A stretch of DNA of 64,000 bases, from positions 434,001 to 498,000 of the forward strand of contig CAXXYG010000016.1 of NCBI GenBank assembly GCA_963666575.2, written 5' to 3'. A model generated the notes under the pieces. The model was not told the origin of the DNA. It made no database searches and saw only the letters and a program-made list of their open reading frames with translations. How positions within the stretch are numbered: position 1 is the stretch's first letter; the number at the start of each line of letters is the position of its first letter. The stretch comes from JABMQB01 sp963666575 (lineage in GTDB: Bacteria; Bacteroidota; Bacteroidia; Bacteroidales; Prolixibacteraceae). Both the position numbers and the translations under genes were made by a program. Shown here piece by piece: positions 44,747-53,289 of the stretch.

Positions 44747-47638
44747 ATGCGAATAGTTAAAATAGCATTTACTTTCTTCTTATTAATACTTGTCAATTTT
44801 GCGATTGGGCAGAAAGGATTTATCAGAGGATTGGTTTTTGATGGGAAAACAGGGGAGTTTTTACCAGGTGTCACCATTTTTATTGAAGGGACTACAATGG
44901 GTACTATTACCGACCTGGATGGTAAATTTAACTTACCAATTGATCCGGGAACCTATCAAATCAGAGTTTCTTTTATTTCATATGAAACTTTACATATTAA
45001 CGATGTAGTAGTTGAAGCTGAAAAAGCAACCATATTTGATAATTTGAAGTTGGAAGAGAAAACCATCGAAATTGGGGAAGCTACAGTAACTGCAAAATAT
45101 ATCAGGAATACTGAAACAGCAATGTTGACCATGAAAAAAAAATCAGTGAATGTGTTGGACGGTATTTCTTCGGCGGGACTTAAAAAAATTGGCGATTCAA
45201 ATGCCGCCGCTTCTATGAAACGGGTTACCGGTGTTTCGGTTGAAGGAGGAAAATATGTTTTTGTTCGTGGACTAGGCGACCGGTACACAAAAACAATTTT
45301 GAATGGGTTGGATATTCCAGGGCTTGACCCCGACAGGAATTCTATTCAAATGGATATTTTTCCAACAAGTATTATCGACAATTTAGTGGTTAATAAATCA
45401 TTTAGTGCCGATTTACCTGCCGACTTTACCGGAGGTGTTATCAATATTAATATCAAAGATTTTCCTGATTCCAAAAAAGCCAGTATTTCAATGGCTGCAG
45501 GGTATAATCCAAATTCACATTTTAACAGTGATTTCCTGACTTATGAAGGTGGCTCAACCGATTTTTTAGGTTTTGACGATGGAACCAGAGATATTCCGGC
45601 AACCACAAATATTCCTTTTTTCTCAGAAGTAGTAGGCGATCCAAATGGCGAAAAGGGAACACGTTACAAAGAGATTCTTCAAGCCTTTAATCCAACTTTA
45701 GCGGCGACAAAACAAAATAGTCTAATGGATTTTAATATTGGTGCTTCATTGGGGAATCAGTTTGAAGCCGGGAAATATACACTGGGTTATATTCTGTCTC
45801 TTTCGTATAAAAACAACACCGATTTTTATCAAAATGCAGAATATGGTCGGTATGGTTTAGCCAGCGACCATTCGGAAACCGAAATGGAATTAAGGGAAAA
45901 TCAATTCGGTGATTATGGTGTAAATAATGTATTAATTAGCGGTTTGGCGGGTTTTGCCATTAAAACCAAAAATGCCAAATACCGGATAAATCTGTTGCAC
46001 CTTCAGAATGGCGAATCAAAAGCAGGTATTTTCGATTATGCTAAATCAAATCAGGGAACCGAATTTTTTGGATTTCAGCACAATCTTGAATACAGCCAGC
46101 GTTCGCTTTCCAATTTGTTAATCGATGGAAAATATTCTGCTCGGGCCTCAGGATGGGATGTAGAATGGAAATTTTCGCCAACCTTATCAAGCATCAATGA
46201 CCCTGATATTCGGTTTACCCGTTACGAAGACCGGGGCGATTCATATTCAATCGGAACGGAAGTGGGATTCCCTGAAAGGATTTGGCGCGAATTGGAAGAA
46301 ATTAATTTAGCCGGAGTTTTTCATATTACAAAAGATTTTGAAGCTTTTGGCGAAGATGCCAAGTTAAAATTTGGTGGGGCTTATACTTATAAAGAGCGGG
46401 ACTTTATTATACGTAATTATGCCATAAATATTCGGAATGTACCATTAACAGGCGATCCAAATGAAATTTTTAAGGCCGAAAATTTATGGCCTTATAATGG
46501 AAACATAGGGAAAGGAACCACATACGAAGCGCCTTTTATTCCGGTCAATCCCAATAAGTATAATTCAAACCTTATCAATGCAGCCGGCTATGTTTCGGTT
46601 GAGTTTTCTCCTATAAAAAAGTTAAAAGCAATTGCCGGTGTACGGGTTGAAAAATATGGACAAAATTATACAGGGCAAGACCAATTAGGGACAAATATTT
46701 TGGACAACGATAAGGTACTCGATAATTTTGATTTTTTCCCTACACTTAATTTGATTTATAGTGTTACGGGCGATCAGAATTTTCGTTTTTCATATGCCAA
46801 AACAATTGCCCGTCCTTCGTTTAAAGAGTTATCGTATGCCGAGATATTTGACCCAATAAGCGGTCGCACATTTATTGGCGGCCTATTCCGCGATGCTAAT
46901 GACATTGCAGGTATTGAATACTGGGATGGTAATTTAACTAGTACCGATATTCATAATTTTGACTTTCGCTGGGAATTGTTTCAGCCAAACGGGCAAACAG
47001 TTTCAGCCAGTTTGTTTTATAAACAGTTCGATAGGCCCATTGAAATGGTTCAGTTTGCAACACAAACTGGTTCATACCAGCCACGTAATGTAGGCGACGG
47101 GCAAGTTATTGGCGGTGAAATTGAAATGCGCCAAAACTTAAACCTAATTTCTGAAAAACTTAAAAATCTTACTGTAAATGTCAATTTTACATATACCAGA
47201 TCTCAAATAAAATTGAGTAATACTGAATATACATCGAGGGTTGATAATGCGCGTACAGGGCAATCGGTAGGAAAATACCGCGATATGGCTGGCCAGGCCC
47301 CTTATCTTATTAATGCAGGAATTGCTTATGAAGGAGGAGAAAATAATTTCTGGAAAAGATTAGAGGCCGGTTTGTATTATAACCTTCAGGGACAAACTTT
47401 ACAATATGTTGGTATTGTCGACAGGCCTGATATTTACAGTGTACCATTTCACAGTTTAAATTTTAATACAACTAAAGGTTTTGGTGAAGAAGGTCGGTTT
47501 CAAGCAGGTTTTAAAATTGACAACCTGTTAAATGCCAAAAAAGAAATGGTATATAAATCGTTTAAAGCGATTGATCAGATTTATTCAAGTATTAGTCTTG
47601 GTACTACATTTCAGGTTAAGTTAAATTATACATTTTAA
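44747..47638 (+). CDS. TonB-dependent outer-membrane receptor
   Basis: This 963-aa protein has a signal peptide (ending near NFAIGQKG), a carboxypeptidase-regulatory-like domain (GLVFDGKTGEFLPGVTIFIE), a plug domain (VTGVSVEGGKYVFVRGLGDR, ILNGLDIPGLDPDRNSIQMD) and a long beta-barrel ending in aromatic strands (TTFQVKLNYTF). It belongs to the type without a SusD partner. The ATG at 44747 is chosen over a TTG at 44729. It follows the beta-helix lipoprotein gene and probably works with it. The substrate is unknown; the phosphate-gene neighbourhood suggests a phosphorus compound, but that is inference. Confidence 0.9.
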   Translation: MRIVKIAFTFFLLILVNFAIGQKGFIRGLVFDGKTGEFLPGVTIFIEGTTMGTITDLDGKFNLPIDPGTYQIRVSFISYETLHINDVVVEAEKATIFDNLKLEEKTIEIGEATVTAKYIRNTETAMLTMKKKSVNVLDGISSAGLKKIGDSNAAASMKRVTGVSVEGGKYVFVRGLGDRYTKTILNGLDIPGLDPDRNSIQMDIFPTSIIDNLVVNKSFSADLPADFTGGVININIKDFPDSKKASISMAAGYNPNSHFNSDFLTYEGGSTDFLGFDDGTRDIPATTNIPFFSEVVGDPNGEKGTRYKEILQAFNPTLAATKQNSLMDFNIGASLGNQFEAGKYTLGYILSLSYKNNTDFYQNAEYGRYGLASDHSETEMELRENQFGDYGVNNVLISGLAGFAIKTKNAKYRINLLHLQNGESKAGIFDYAKSNQGTEFFGFQHNLEYSQRSLSNLLIDGKYSARASGWDVEWKFSPTLSSINDPDIRFTRYEDRGDSYSIGTEVGFPERIWRELEEINLAGVFHITKDFEAFGEDAKLKFGGAYTYKERDFIIRNYAINIRNVPLTGDPNEIFKAENLWPYNGNIGKGTTYEAPFIPVNPNKYNSNLINAAGYVSVEFSPIKKLKAIAGVRVEKYGQNYTGQDQLGTNILDNDKVLDNFDFFPTLNLIYSVTGDQNFRFSYAKTIARPSFKELSYAEIFDPISGRTFIGGLFRDANDIAGIEYWDGNLTSTDIHNFDFRWELFQPNGQTVSASLFYKQFDRPIEMVQFATQTGSYQPRNVGDGQVIGGEIEMRQNLNLISEKLKNLTVNVNFTYTRSQIKLSNTEYTSRVDNARTGQSVGKYRDMAGQAPYLINAGIAYEGGENNFWKRLEAGLYYNLQGQTLQYVGIVDRPDIYSVPFHSLNFNTTKGFGEEGRFQAGFKIDNLLNAKKEMVYKSFKAIDQIYSSISLGTTFQVKLNYTF

Positions 47639-47730
47639 ACGGGAAATAATCATAAACACATGAAACTACCAAGGCAAAAGAGTTTGGTTCGCAGGATACT
47701 GATACATCGCAAAACATTGTTTGGCGAAGT

Positions 47731-47767
47731 TTTTTTGTCTTGTGTCTAGGATCTTCAGACTTGGTTT
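47731..47767 (+). repeat. TCTTGTGTCT-type leader repeat, copy 1
   Basis: TTTGTCTTGTGTCTAGGATC (from 47735) and CAGACTTGG precede an AT-rich stretch and the ATG at 47781. A similar element stands at 63629-63662, before the ATG at 63675. Confidence 0.55.
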
Positions 47768-47780
47768 TAATTTTTTATAT

Positions 47781-48242
47781 ATGAAACGAGTTATATTTTT
47801 GATTACACTATTTACAACTATAGTTGTACAAGGTTTTTCACAAGAACTTGAATACATCGACGGGCATTTTTATAAAAAGGGTATGCTTTATACCGGCGAA
47901 CATATTGAGTATTTCGAAAATGGCAATCCTAAATTTATGCGAAATATAAAAAATGGCCTATTGCACAAACAGATGTTGGTTTTTGATGAGGATTCAATAA
48001 AGTTGGAACAACACTCCTATAAAGAAGGCGTAAAAGATGGAACATGGATTAATTGGGATAAAAACGGCGTAAAGATTGCTGTAGCCAATTATAAAGATGG
48101 TAAAAAGAATGGTGAATGGTTTATCTGGGATTCTCAGGCAAACCTCCTTTACGACATGCATTATAAGAATGGGAAAAAATCGGGCGTATGGAAAAAATAT
48201 GATAGTTCAGGTACTCTAATTTCCAAACGTCGTTATAAATAG
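47781..48242 (+). CDS. Exported MORN-repeat (YwqK-type) protein
   Basis: This 153-aa protein has a signal peptide (ending near VQGFSQEL) and tandem MORN-like repeats (GEHIEYFENGNPKFMRNIKN, DGTWINWDKNGVKIAVANYK, NGEWFIWDSQANLLYDMHYK, SGVWKKYDSSGTLISKRRYK). Such proteins are often labelled YwqK-family antitoxins, but with a signal peptide and no toxin beside it there is no support here for a toxin-antitoxin role. The frame is open upstream to 47721; the ATG at 47781 begins the signal peptide. The next promoter region begins directly after its stop. Confidence 0.75.
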   Translation: MKRVIFLITLFTTIVVQGFSQELEYIDGHFYKKGMLYTGEHIEYFENGNPKFMRNIKNGLLHKQMLVFDEDSIKLEQHSYKEGVKDGTWINWDKNGVKIAVANYKDGKKNGEWFIWDSQANLLYDMHYKNGKKSGVWKKYDSSGTLISKRRYK

Positions 48243-48243
48243 C

Positions 48244-48294
48244 TGTAACAAAACTTTAATAAAATATTAATTCCTCTTTAATTACAGCGTAACA
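48244..48294 (+). promoter_or_regulatory. Pho-box-like array of five 11-bp repeats
   Basis: TAA cores at 48246, 48257, 48268, 48279 and 48290 are exactly 11 bp apart, in the forms CTGTAAC, CTTTAAT, TATTAAT, CTTTAAT and GCGTAAC. This is the clearest of the arrays; the last core is 14 bp before the -7 box at 48304. Confidence 0.75.
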
Positions 48295-48303
48295 ACTTCA
48301 ACC

Positions 48304-48311
48304 TATCTTTG
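48304..48311 (+). promoter_or_regulatory. -7 promoter element after the repeat array
   Basis: TATCTTTG is a full match to TAnnTTTG. The 11-bp repeats stand where a -33 box would be. The ATG of the gene it serves is at 48349. Confidence 0.7.
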
Positions 48312-48348
48312 AATTGTATAAAAAGCAAGCAAACTAAAAATTTATAAA

Positions 48349-48696
48349 ATGAAAAAGTTAGTTGTGTTACTTATAATCTCAGGTTTTGCTATTGCGGGAT
48401 TTGCTAAAAAAAGCGATACAAAATCACATAAAGCTGCTAATATCGAATCAGCAGTAATCAAAGGGAAAGTTATTGATTTTAAATCAGGCGAAGCTTTGGT
48501 TGGTGTCGAAATATCAGTTGAAGGAACAGATACAAAAGCCTATACTGATTTTGATGGTAGTTTCGAAATTAAAAATGTAGCTACCGGAAAATGCAATTTA
48601 ATTGCATCATACATTTCGTATGAAAAAAGTCTTATTGAAAAATTCGATGTTGAGAAAAACAATCAGGTGAACATAAAGTTGAGAGAATCCAACTAA
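48349..48696 (+). CDS. Small exported carboxypeptidase-regulatory-like protein
   Basis: This 115-aa protein consists of a signal peptide (ending near AIAGFAKKS) and one CarboxypepD-regulatory-like beta-sandwich domain (IKGKVIDFKSGEALVGVEIS, AYTDFDGSFEIKNV, NLIASYISYEKS), the same domain that opens SusC-type receptors but free-standing. It should be periplasmic or secreted. It has its own strong promoter with five Pho-box-like repeats and its own terminator, so it is a single-gene unit predicted to respond to phosphate limitation. Its function is unknown. Confidence 0.8.
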   Translation: MKKLVVLLIISGFAIAGFAKKSDTKSHKAANIESAVIKGKVIDFKSGEALVGVEISVEGTDTKAYTDFDGSFEIKNVATGKCNLIASYISYEKSLIEKFDVEKNNQVNIKLRESN

Positions 48697-48729
48697 AACC
48701 TGATTTTTCTATATTACTTAAGATTGAGT

Positions 48730-48758
48730 CCACCCTTGAGAGCAAGGGTGGTTTTTTT
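48730..48758 (+). terminator. Rho-independent terminator
   Basis: CCACCCTTG (48730-48738) and CAAGGGTGG (48743-48751) pair perfectly, followed by seven T. Confidence 0.88.
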
Positions 48759-48766
48759 ATTTATTA

Positions 48767-48787
48767 CCTTTAAAGAAACTTTAAAGG
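48767..48787. promoter_or_regulatory. Inverted repeat over the ribosome-binding site of the HAD gene
   Basis: CCTTTAAAG (48767-48775) and CTTTAAAGG (48779-48787) pair perfectly with an AAA loop and end at the base before the ATG at 48788. The right arm contains the AAAGG ribosome-binding sequence, so it could be an operator or a structure that limits translation. Confidence 0.45.
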
Positions 48788-49453
48788 ATGCCTTTTTCAG
48801 TTATATTTGATATCGATGGTGTGATTGTCGATAACAGTCATTTTCACCAGCTAGCATGGAAGGCTTTTTGTTCCCAGCATACAATTTATTTTTCGGAAGA
48901 GGAGTTTCTTTCAAATTATTTTGGCAGTACTAACGAACAGGTGTTGCCATTATTATTTAACCGTGTTTTATCGAAAAAAGAAATAGATACTTTAAGTTCT
49001 GAAAAAGAAGAATTATACCGAAATATTTATAATCCACATCTAAAACCTGTTTATGGATTAATTGATTTTTTGGATGAATTAAAACGAAATAAAATTAAAG
49101 TAGGAGCTGCAACATCTGCATCGCCCGAAAATGTTAAATTTGTTTTTGAGGGATTGGGAATAAAACATTTTTTTGACGTTATCATCGATGATTCAATGGT
49201 AACTAAAGGCAAACCTAATCCTGAAGTTTATTTGTTAGCAGCTCAAAAGCTTAATAGTGATCCAAAACACTGTCTTGTTTTTGAAGACAGTTTGTCGGGA
49301 ACCAAGGCAGCATTTGATGCAGGTTCCATTGTGATTGGCGTAACTACGACGTTACGGTCCGAAAAACATAAATATGTGCACTACTTAATTTCTGATTTTA
49401 CAGAAATTTCAGTTAATTTGATTAAGCATAAATTTTTTACTCCTGACAAATGA
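48788..49453 (+). CDS. HAD-family phosphatase/beta-phosphoglucomutase-like protein
   Basis: This 221-aa cytoplasmic HAD enzyme has the catalytic pair D8 and D10 (VIFDIDGVIVDNSHFHQLAW), then GAATSASPENVKFVFEG, VTKGKPNPEVYLLAAQKL and VFEDSLSGTKAAFDAGS. It resembles the pgmB at 13133 in build but is not next to a phosphorylase, so it may be a sugar-phosphate phosphatase rather than a mutase. It overlaps the GH2 gene by 4 bases (ATGA), so the two are a translation-coupled pair. Confidence 0.85.
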   Translation: MPFSVIFDIDGVIVDNSHFHQLAWKAFCSQHTIYFSEEEFLSNYFGSTNEQVLPLLFNRVLSKKEIDTLSSEKEELYRNIYNPHLKPVYGLIDFLDELKRNKIKVGAATSASPENVKFVFEGLGIKHFFDVIIDDSMVTKGKPNPEVYLLAAQKLNSDPKHCLVFEDSLSGTKAAFDAGSIVIGVTTTLRSEKHKYVHYLISDFTEISVNLIKHKFFTPDK

Positions 49454-52248
49454 AACAGCTGATTTTAACTTTTATAATTTCCCTTTTATTTTTTTCTTGT
49501 TCACTGAAAAAAAATGGTATTCCTTTAGCAGAACACCCAAGGCCCGATTTTCAACGACCTGAATGGCAAAATTTAAATGGCTACTGGCAATTTAAACCCG
49601 ATTCGTTAAATGTTGGGTTAGTTGAAAATTGGCAAAAGGATGGAGAATTTTTTGACCAGCAAATTGTAGTTCCTTTTTCATGGGCTGCCCCACTCAGCGA
49701 AGTTTTATTGCCTAATGTCGACATAGGTTGGTATTGCAGGCAGTTTACAATAAAGAAACCTCAGGAATGGTTAAATAAAGAGTGTTACTTGATTTTTTGC
49801 GCCAGCGATTTTAATACTAAAGTATGGGTAAATGGAAATCTGGTAGGCCAACATTCGGGCGGATATACTCCTTTTGAATTTAATATTTCTGAGTTTTTGG
49901 TTGAGGGACAAAATACGGTTGCTGTACGTGTCGAAGATGAAGAATTGGATAATCGCCCATCAGGGAAGCAGTATTATGGAAATGCCAAAGGAATTTGGCA
50001 AACGGTTTATTTAGAGGCGCGTGATAAAAATTATATTTCAACCATTCGGTTTATACCTGATATTGATAATAAAAAAATCACAATTGCTGTTAAATTGGCT
50101 GAAGAAACCAAAGCTCCTATATCGTTTAAATTAGAAGGGAAAAACAATAAAATTAATTTTCAGTCAGAAATTCCTGCCAATCAATCTGAAGCTCGATTTG
50201 AGTTACCAATTGAAAATATGACGCTTTGGTCGCTCAAAAATCCCTTTTTGTACGAAGTGACTGCTTCTCTTTCAGGAAGTAGTATAACCGATGCTGTTGA
50301 TACTTATTTTGGTATGCGAAAAATTTCGGCCATTCAGGTGCCCGGGCAAGATTTTCAATATGTTGCTTTAAACAATGAGCCTCTTTATATGAAGCTTGCA
50401 CTCGATCAAAGTTATCATCCTGAAGGTTTTTATACATTTCCTTCTGATAAATTTATGAAGGAAGAAATTCAACGGGCGAAAGATTTAGGGCTTAATGGTT
50501 TGCGAATTCATATTAAAGCAGAAATTCCCCGGAAACTCTATTGGGCTGATAAATTGGGATTATTAATTCAGGAAGACATTCCCAATTTTTGGGGCGAACC
50601 TGATAGTATTTCAAAGGCGAATTGGGAATACATTGCTGAACAGGAAATGGAACGCGACTTTAACCATCCATCTATTTTTTCATGGGTTCTATATAACGAA
50701 ACGTGGGGATTGTTTAGTAAGGATAATGAGGGTAATCGTACTTATACTTCAGAAACTCAGGAATGGGTAAAAGAACGGTATCATAAAGCAAAAATGTATG
50801 ATCCAACCCGATTGGTTGAAGATAACTCACCTTGTAATTGGGACCATGTGGTTACCGATATTAATACATGGCACAGTTATTTGCCGGCACGGCATTGGGC
50901 TGGTTTCCTCGATGAAATTGTAAAAAATACTTTCCCTGGTTCAACACACAATTATATTGGTGGAAATGTACAGGGCAATCAACCCATGTTTAATTCGGAA
51001 TGTGGAGCAGTGTGGGGGTATGCAGGAAGCACTGGCGACATTGACCTCACGTGGGAATACCATATTATGATGAATGAGTTCCGGAAACGCCCTAAAATTG
51101 CAGGTTTCCTTTTTACCGAATTCCACGATGTAATAAATGAATGGAACGGGTATTACCGTTTTGACCGGTCGAAAAAAGAATTTGGTTTGGATGAATTAAA
51201 TCCGGGTATGCAAATGGCCGATTTTCACAAAGATGTGTATGTTGTTGCCGGCGATGATTTTTTCAAAGAATTTATTGGAGGCGAAGAAGTTGAAATTCCA
51301 ATAGGAATAAGTGCAGTAACCAATACAATTCCTGAGGAGCTAAAACTAAAATATTCTGTTTTTGGATGGAATAATATGGGTGAAAAATTTGATTTTTCTT
51401 CTGGAGAAATGGCTGTTACAGCTGAGCCATTTGTTTTTAAACAATTGAAATCGGTAAAAATAAAATTGCCGGATCAAACAGCTGTTATGATTTTAGCAAC
51501 AACTCTTGAGAATAATAAAGGACAGGCAATTCAAAAGAATTTTTATCCTTTTAAGGTAAAAAATGGAGTAAATAATCAGGCATATATTGTTTCTAAATCG
51601 CCGGCTGATTTTAACAACGCTTCCTGGAGTATAAAATACATGGCACCTCAACAAGGAAAAAAATTATGGGGGATGGGTTCCGGTTATTTTGAATATGAGT
51701 TTCAACTGCCCGAGAATATCGATTTTGAAAATGTCAGTGAAATTGAATTCAGGGCAGAATTGGCTTCCCGGTTTCCTCAGGGTAAATACCTCGAAGATGG
51801 AGATGCAGAAAGTATTGGAATGACTGTTGTTTCTGAAAAAGGAATCGATCCGGGATATGGTAAAAACAGCTATCCTCAAACTGATGAAAAATTATTTGGT
51901 TCGTTGGTTACGATTACTGCAAATGGGCTAAAAATTGGAGAAGCTGAATTAAAGGATGACCCTGCCGACCACCGTGGGCTTTTGTCATGGATGAACCAAG
52001 AGCCTGGCTGGGAATGGGGAAGTACTGATAAAAGTAAACCCTGGCTACTTGACGAAGCCGGGTCGTATGGTTATTTGGTAACTGTAAAGTTTGATGAAAT
52101 TGCCAGAAGATCAGCTATCGAAACAGGGAAAGTAACTATTCAACTCCATGTTGATGAAACAACAACCAATAGAGGAGGGCTTTCGGTATATGGAGAAAAC
52201 TCAGGAAGGTATCCAATGGATTTATTGCTGATTATTCGGAAAAAATAG
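49450..52248 (+). CDS. GH2-family beta-glycosidase lipoprotein
   Basis: This 932-aa protein has a lipobox (LFFSC, Cys17) and GH2 domains in order: sugar-binding jelly roll (about 25-190, LNGYWQFKPDSLNVGLVENW, NGNLVGQHSGGYTPFEFN), immunoglobulin-like domain (about 195-290) and TIM barrel (about 300-600). The acid/base is E417 in SWVLYNETWG and the nucleophile E517 in MFNSECGAVWG. A further beta region (about 600-932) is longer than in plain GH2 enzymes. GH2 includes beta-galactosidases, mannosidases and glucuronidases; I cannot choose. It is anchored in the envelope and coupled with the HAD gene. Confidence 0.88.
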   Translation: MKQLILTFIISLLFFSCSLKKNGIPLAEHPRPDFQRPEWQNLNGYWQFKPDSLNVGLVENWQKDGEFFDQQIVVPFSWAAPLSEVLLPNVDIGWYCRQFTIKKPQEWLNKECYLIFCASDFNTKVWVNGNLVGQHSGGYTPFEFNISEFLVEGQNTVAVRVEDEELDNRPSGKQYYGNAKGIWQTVYLEARDKNYISTIRFIPDIDNKKITIAVKLAEETKAPISFKLEGKNNKINFQSEIPANQSEARFELPIENMTLWSLKNPFLYEVTASLSGSSITDAVDTYFGMRKISAIQVPGQDFQYVALNNEPLYMKLALDQSYHPEGFYTFPSDKFMKEEIQRAKDLGLNGLRIHIKAEIPRKLYWADKLGLLIQEDIPNFWGEPDSISKANWEYIAEQEMERDFNHPSIFSWVLYNETWGLFSKDNEGNRTYTSETQEWVKERYHKAKMYDPTRLVEDNSPCNWDHVVTDINTWHSYLPARHWAGFLDEIVKNTFPGSTHNYIGGNVQGNQPMFNSECGAVWGYAGSTGDIDLTWEYHIMMNEFRKRPKIAGFLFTEFHDVINEWNGYYRFDRSKKEFGLDELNPGMQMADFHKDVYVVAGDDFFKEFIGGEEVEIPIGISAVTNTIPEELKLKYSVFGWNNMGEKFDFSSGEMAVTAEPFVFKQLKSVKIKLPDQTAVMILATTLENNKGQAIQKNFYPFKVKNGVNNQAYIVSKSPADFNNASWSIKYMAPQQGKKLWGMGSGYFEYEFQLPENIDFENVSEIEFRAELASRFPQGKYLEDGDAESIGMTVVSEKGIDPGYGKNSYPQTDEKLFGSLVTITANGLKIGEAELKDDPADHRGLLSWMNQEPGWEWGSTDKSKPWLLDEAGSYGYLVTVKFDEIARRSAIETGKVTIQLHVDETTTNRGGLSVYGENSGRYPMDLLLIIRKK

Positions 52249-52394
52249 ATTTTGTATTTTATGCCTGTGTTATGGCCTCTGCATTTTACATAACATTTTT
52301 GAGAATTCCGCATAATTTTAGTTGTTGTAAAATGTTGTAATGCTATTTTATTTGTATCTTAAGGGCTTATAGACTAACCTTAAAGGCAATAAAT

Positions 52395-52814
52395 ATGAAT
52401 TGCGCTAATTGTAATCAAACGGTTTCCAGCGACGATAAATTTTGCCCTCATTGTGGGCATGAAAAAAACGCGTCATTTAATCAAAAAGTTAACAATCCAG
52501 CTAAAACCATTTCATCTACCGGGAATTATTCAGGCACTATGATTAAGAGTAAATCTTCCCAAACAAGGAAAATTATTAGAAATATAATTATAGGATTGAT
52601 TTTGGCTGGTTTTATTGCTATAATCATTTGGTTAATAGTTGATCCTACAGCCAAAGAAAAATTGGTGAATGCAATTTTTGGAATTGTATTTATCGGAGTA
52701 TTTGTTTTTGTAATCTGGAGAAAAGCAAAAAAAGGCAAAATACGCAAATCATCAGATAATTACGATTATGATTCGGATAACGATGGAATTGATGATGATT
52801 ATGACGATGATTAA
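52395..52814 (+). CDS. Zinc-ribbon membrane protein
   Basis: This 139-aa protein has an N-terminal zinc ribbon (C3, C6, C17, C20), a polar linker, two hydrophobic helices (IIRNIIIGLILAGFIAIIIW, LVNAIFGIVFIGVFVFVIW) and a strongly acidic C-terminus rich in Asp and Tyr. It lies just upstream of another zinc-ribbon gene, with a 17-bp gap, so both are probably one operon. Function unknown. Confidence 0.7.
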   Translation: MNCANCNQTVSSDDKFCPHCGHEKNASFNQKVNNPAKTISSTGNYSGTMIKSKSSQTRKIIRNIIIGLILAGFIAIIIWLIVDPTAKEKLVNAIFGIVFIGVFVFVIWRKAKKGKIRKSSDNYDYDSDNDGIDDDYDDD

Positions 52815-53276
52815 TTCTAAAATAAAACGATATGGTATTTTGTAGTAATTGTGGAAAAGAAATAAAACCAGATGTAGCTTTTTGTGGGCATTGTGGCCAT
52901 CCTGTAGGGAAATTAACCGAATCGGGCAAAGGAAAGGTTCAGTTTGATGTGGTTAATCGCGAACGCCTGAACATGGTTAAAATCGATTTGGTAGATGCTG
53001 CATTTCGATACGAAGCAGGTGCCATGCATTACATGAAAGGGAACCTTGAGTTGGAGTCGAATGTTCCTGGTATGGGAAAGATTTTTAAATCGATGATCAC
53101 AAAAGAAAAAATTGTTAAACCGGTCATTCGGGGCACTGGTACTGTTTTTCTGGAACCTTCGTTTGGTGAATTTACAATCCTCGATTTGAAAAACGATGAA
53201 TGGATTCTTGATCGCGGAGCCTATTATGCTTCAGATATGGCTATTGAAATAGGAGCTTATACAAACCGGGCGATCG

Positions 53277-53289
53277 GAGCCATGTTTTC
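53277..53289 (+). repeat. Target site duplication, left copy
   Basis: GAGCCATGTTTTC, repeated at 54935-54947 directly after the other end of the IS. It is part of the interrupted gene. Confidence 0.85.

Noticed and set aside
47666..47857. A 63-codon open frame on the minus strand
   Set aside because: Covers a repeat and the signal peptide of the MORN-repeat gene; no support for coding.
47781..48242. A toxin-antitoxin system
   Set aside because: The MORN-repeat protein has a signal peptide and no toxin gene beside it; the family label is not evidence here.
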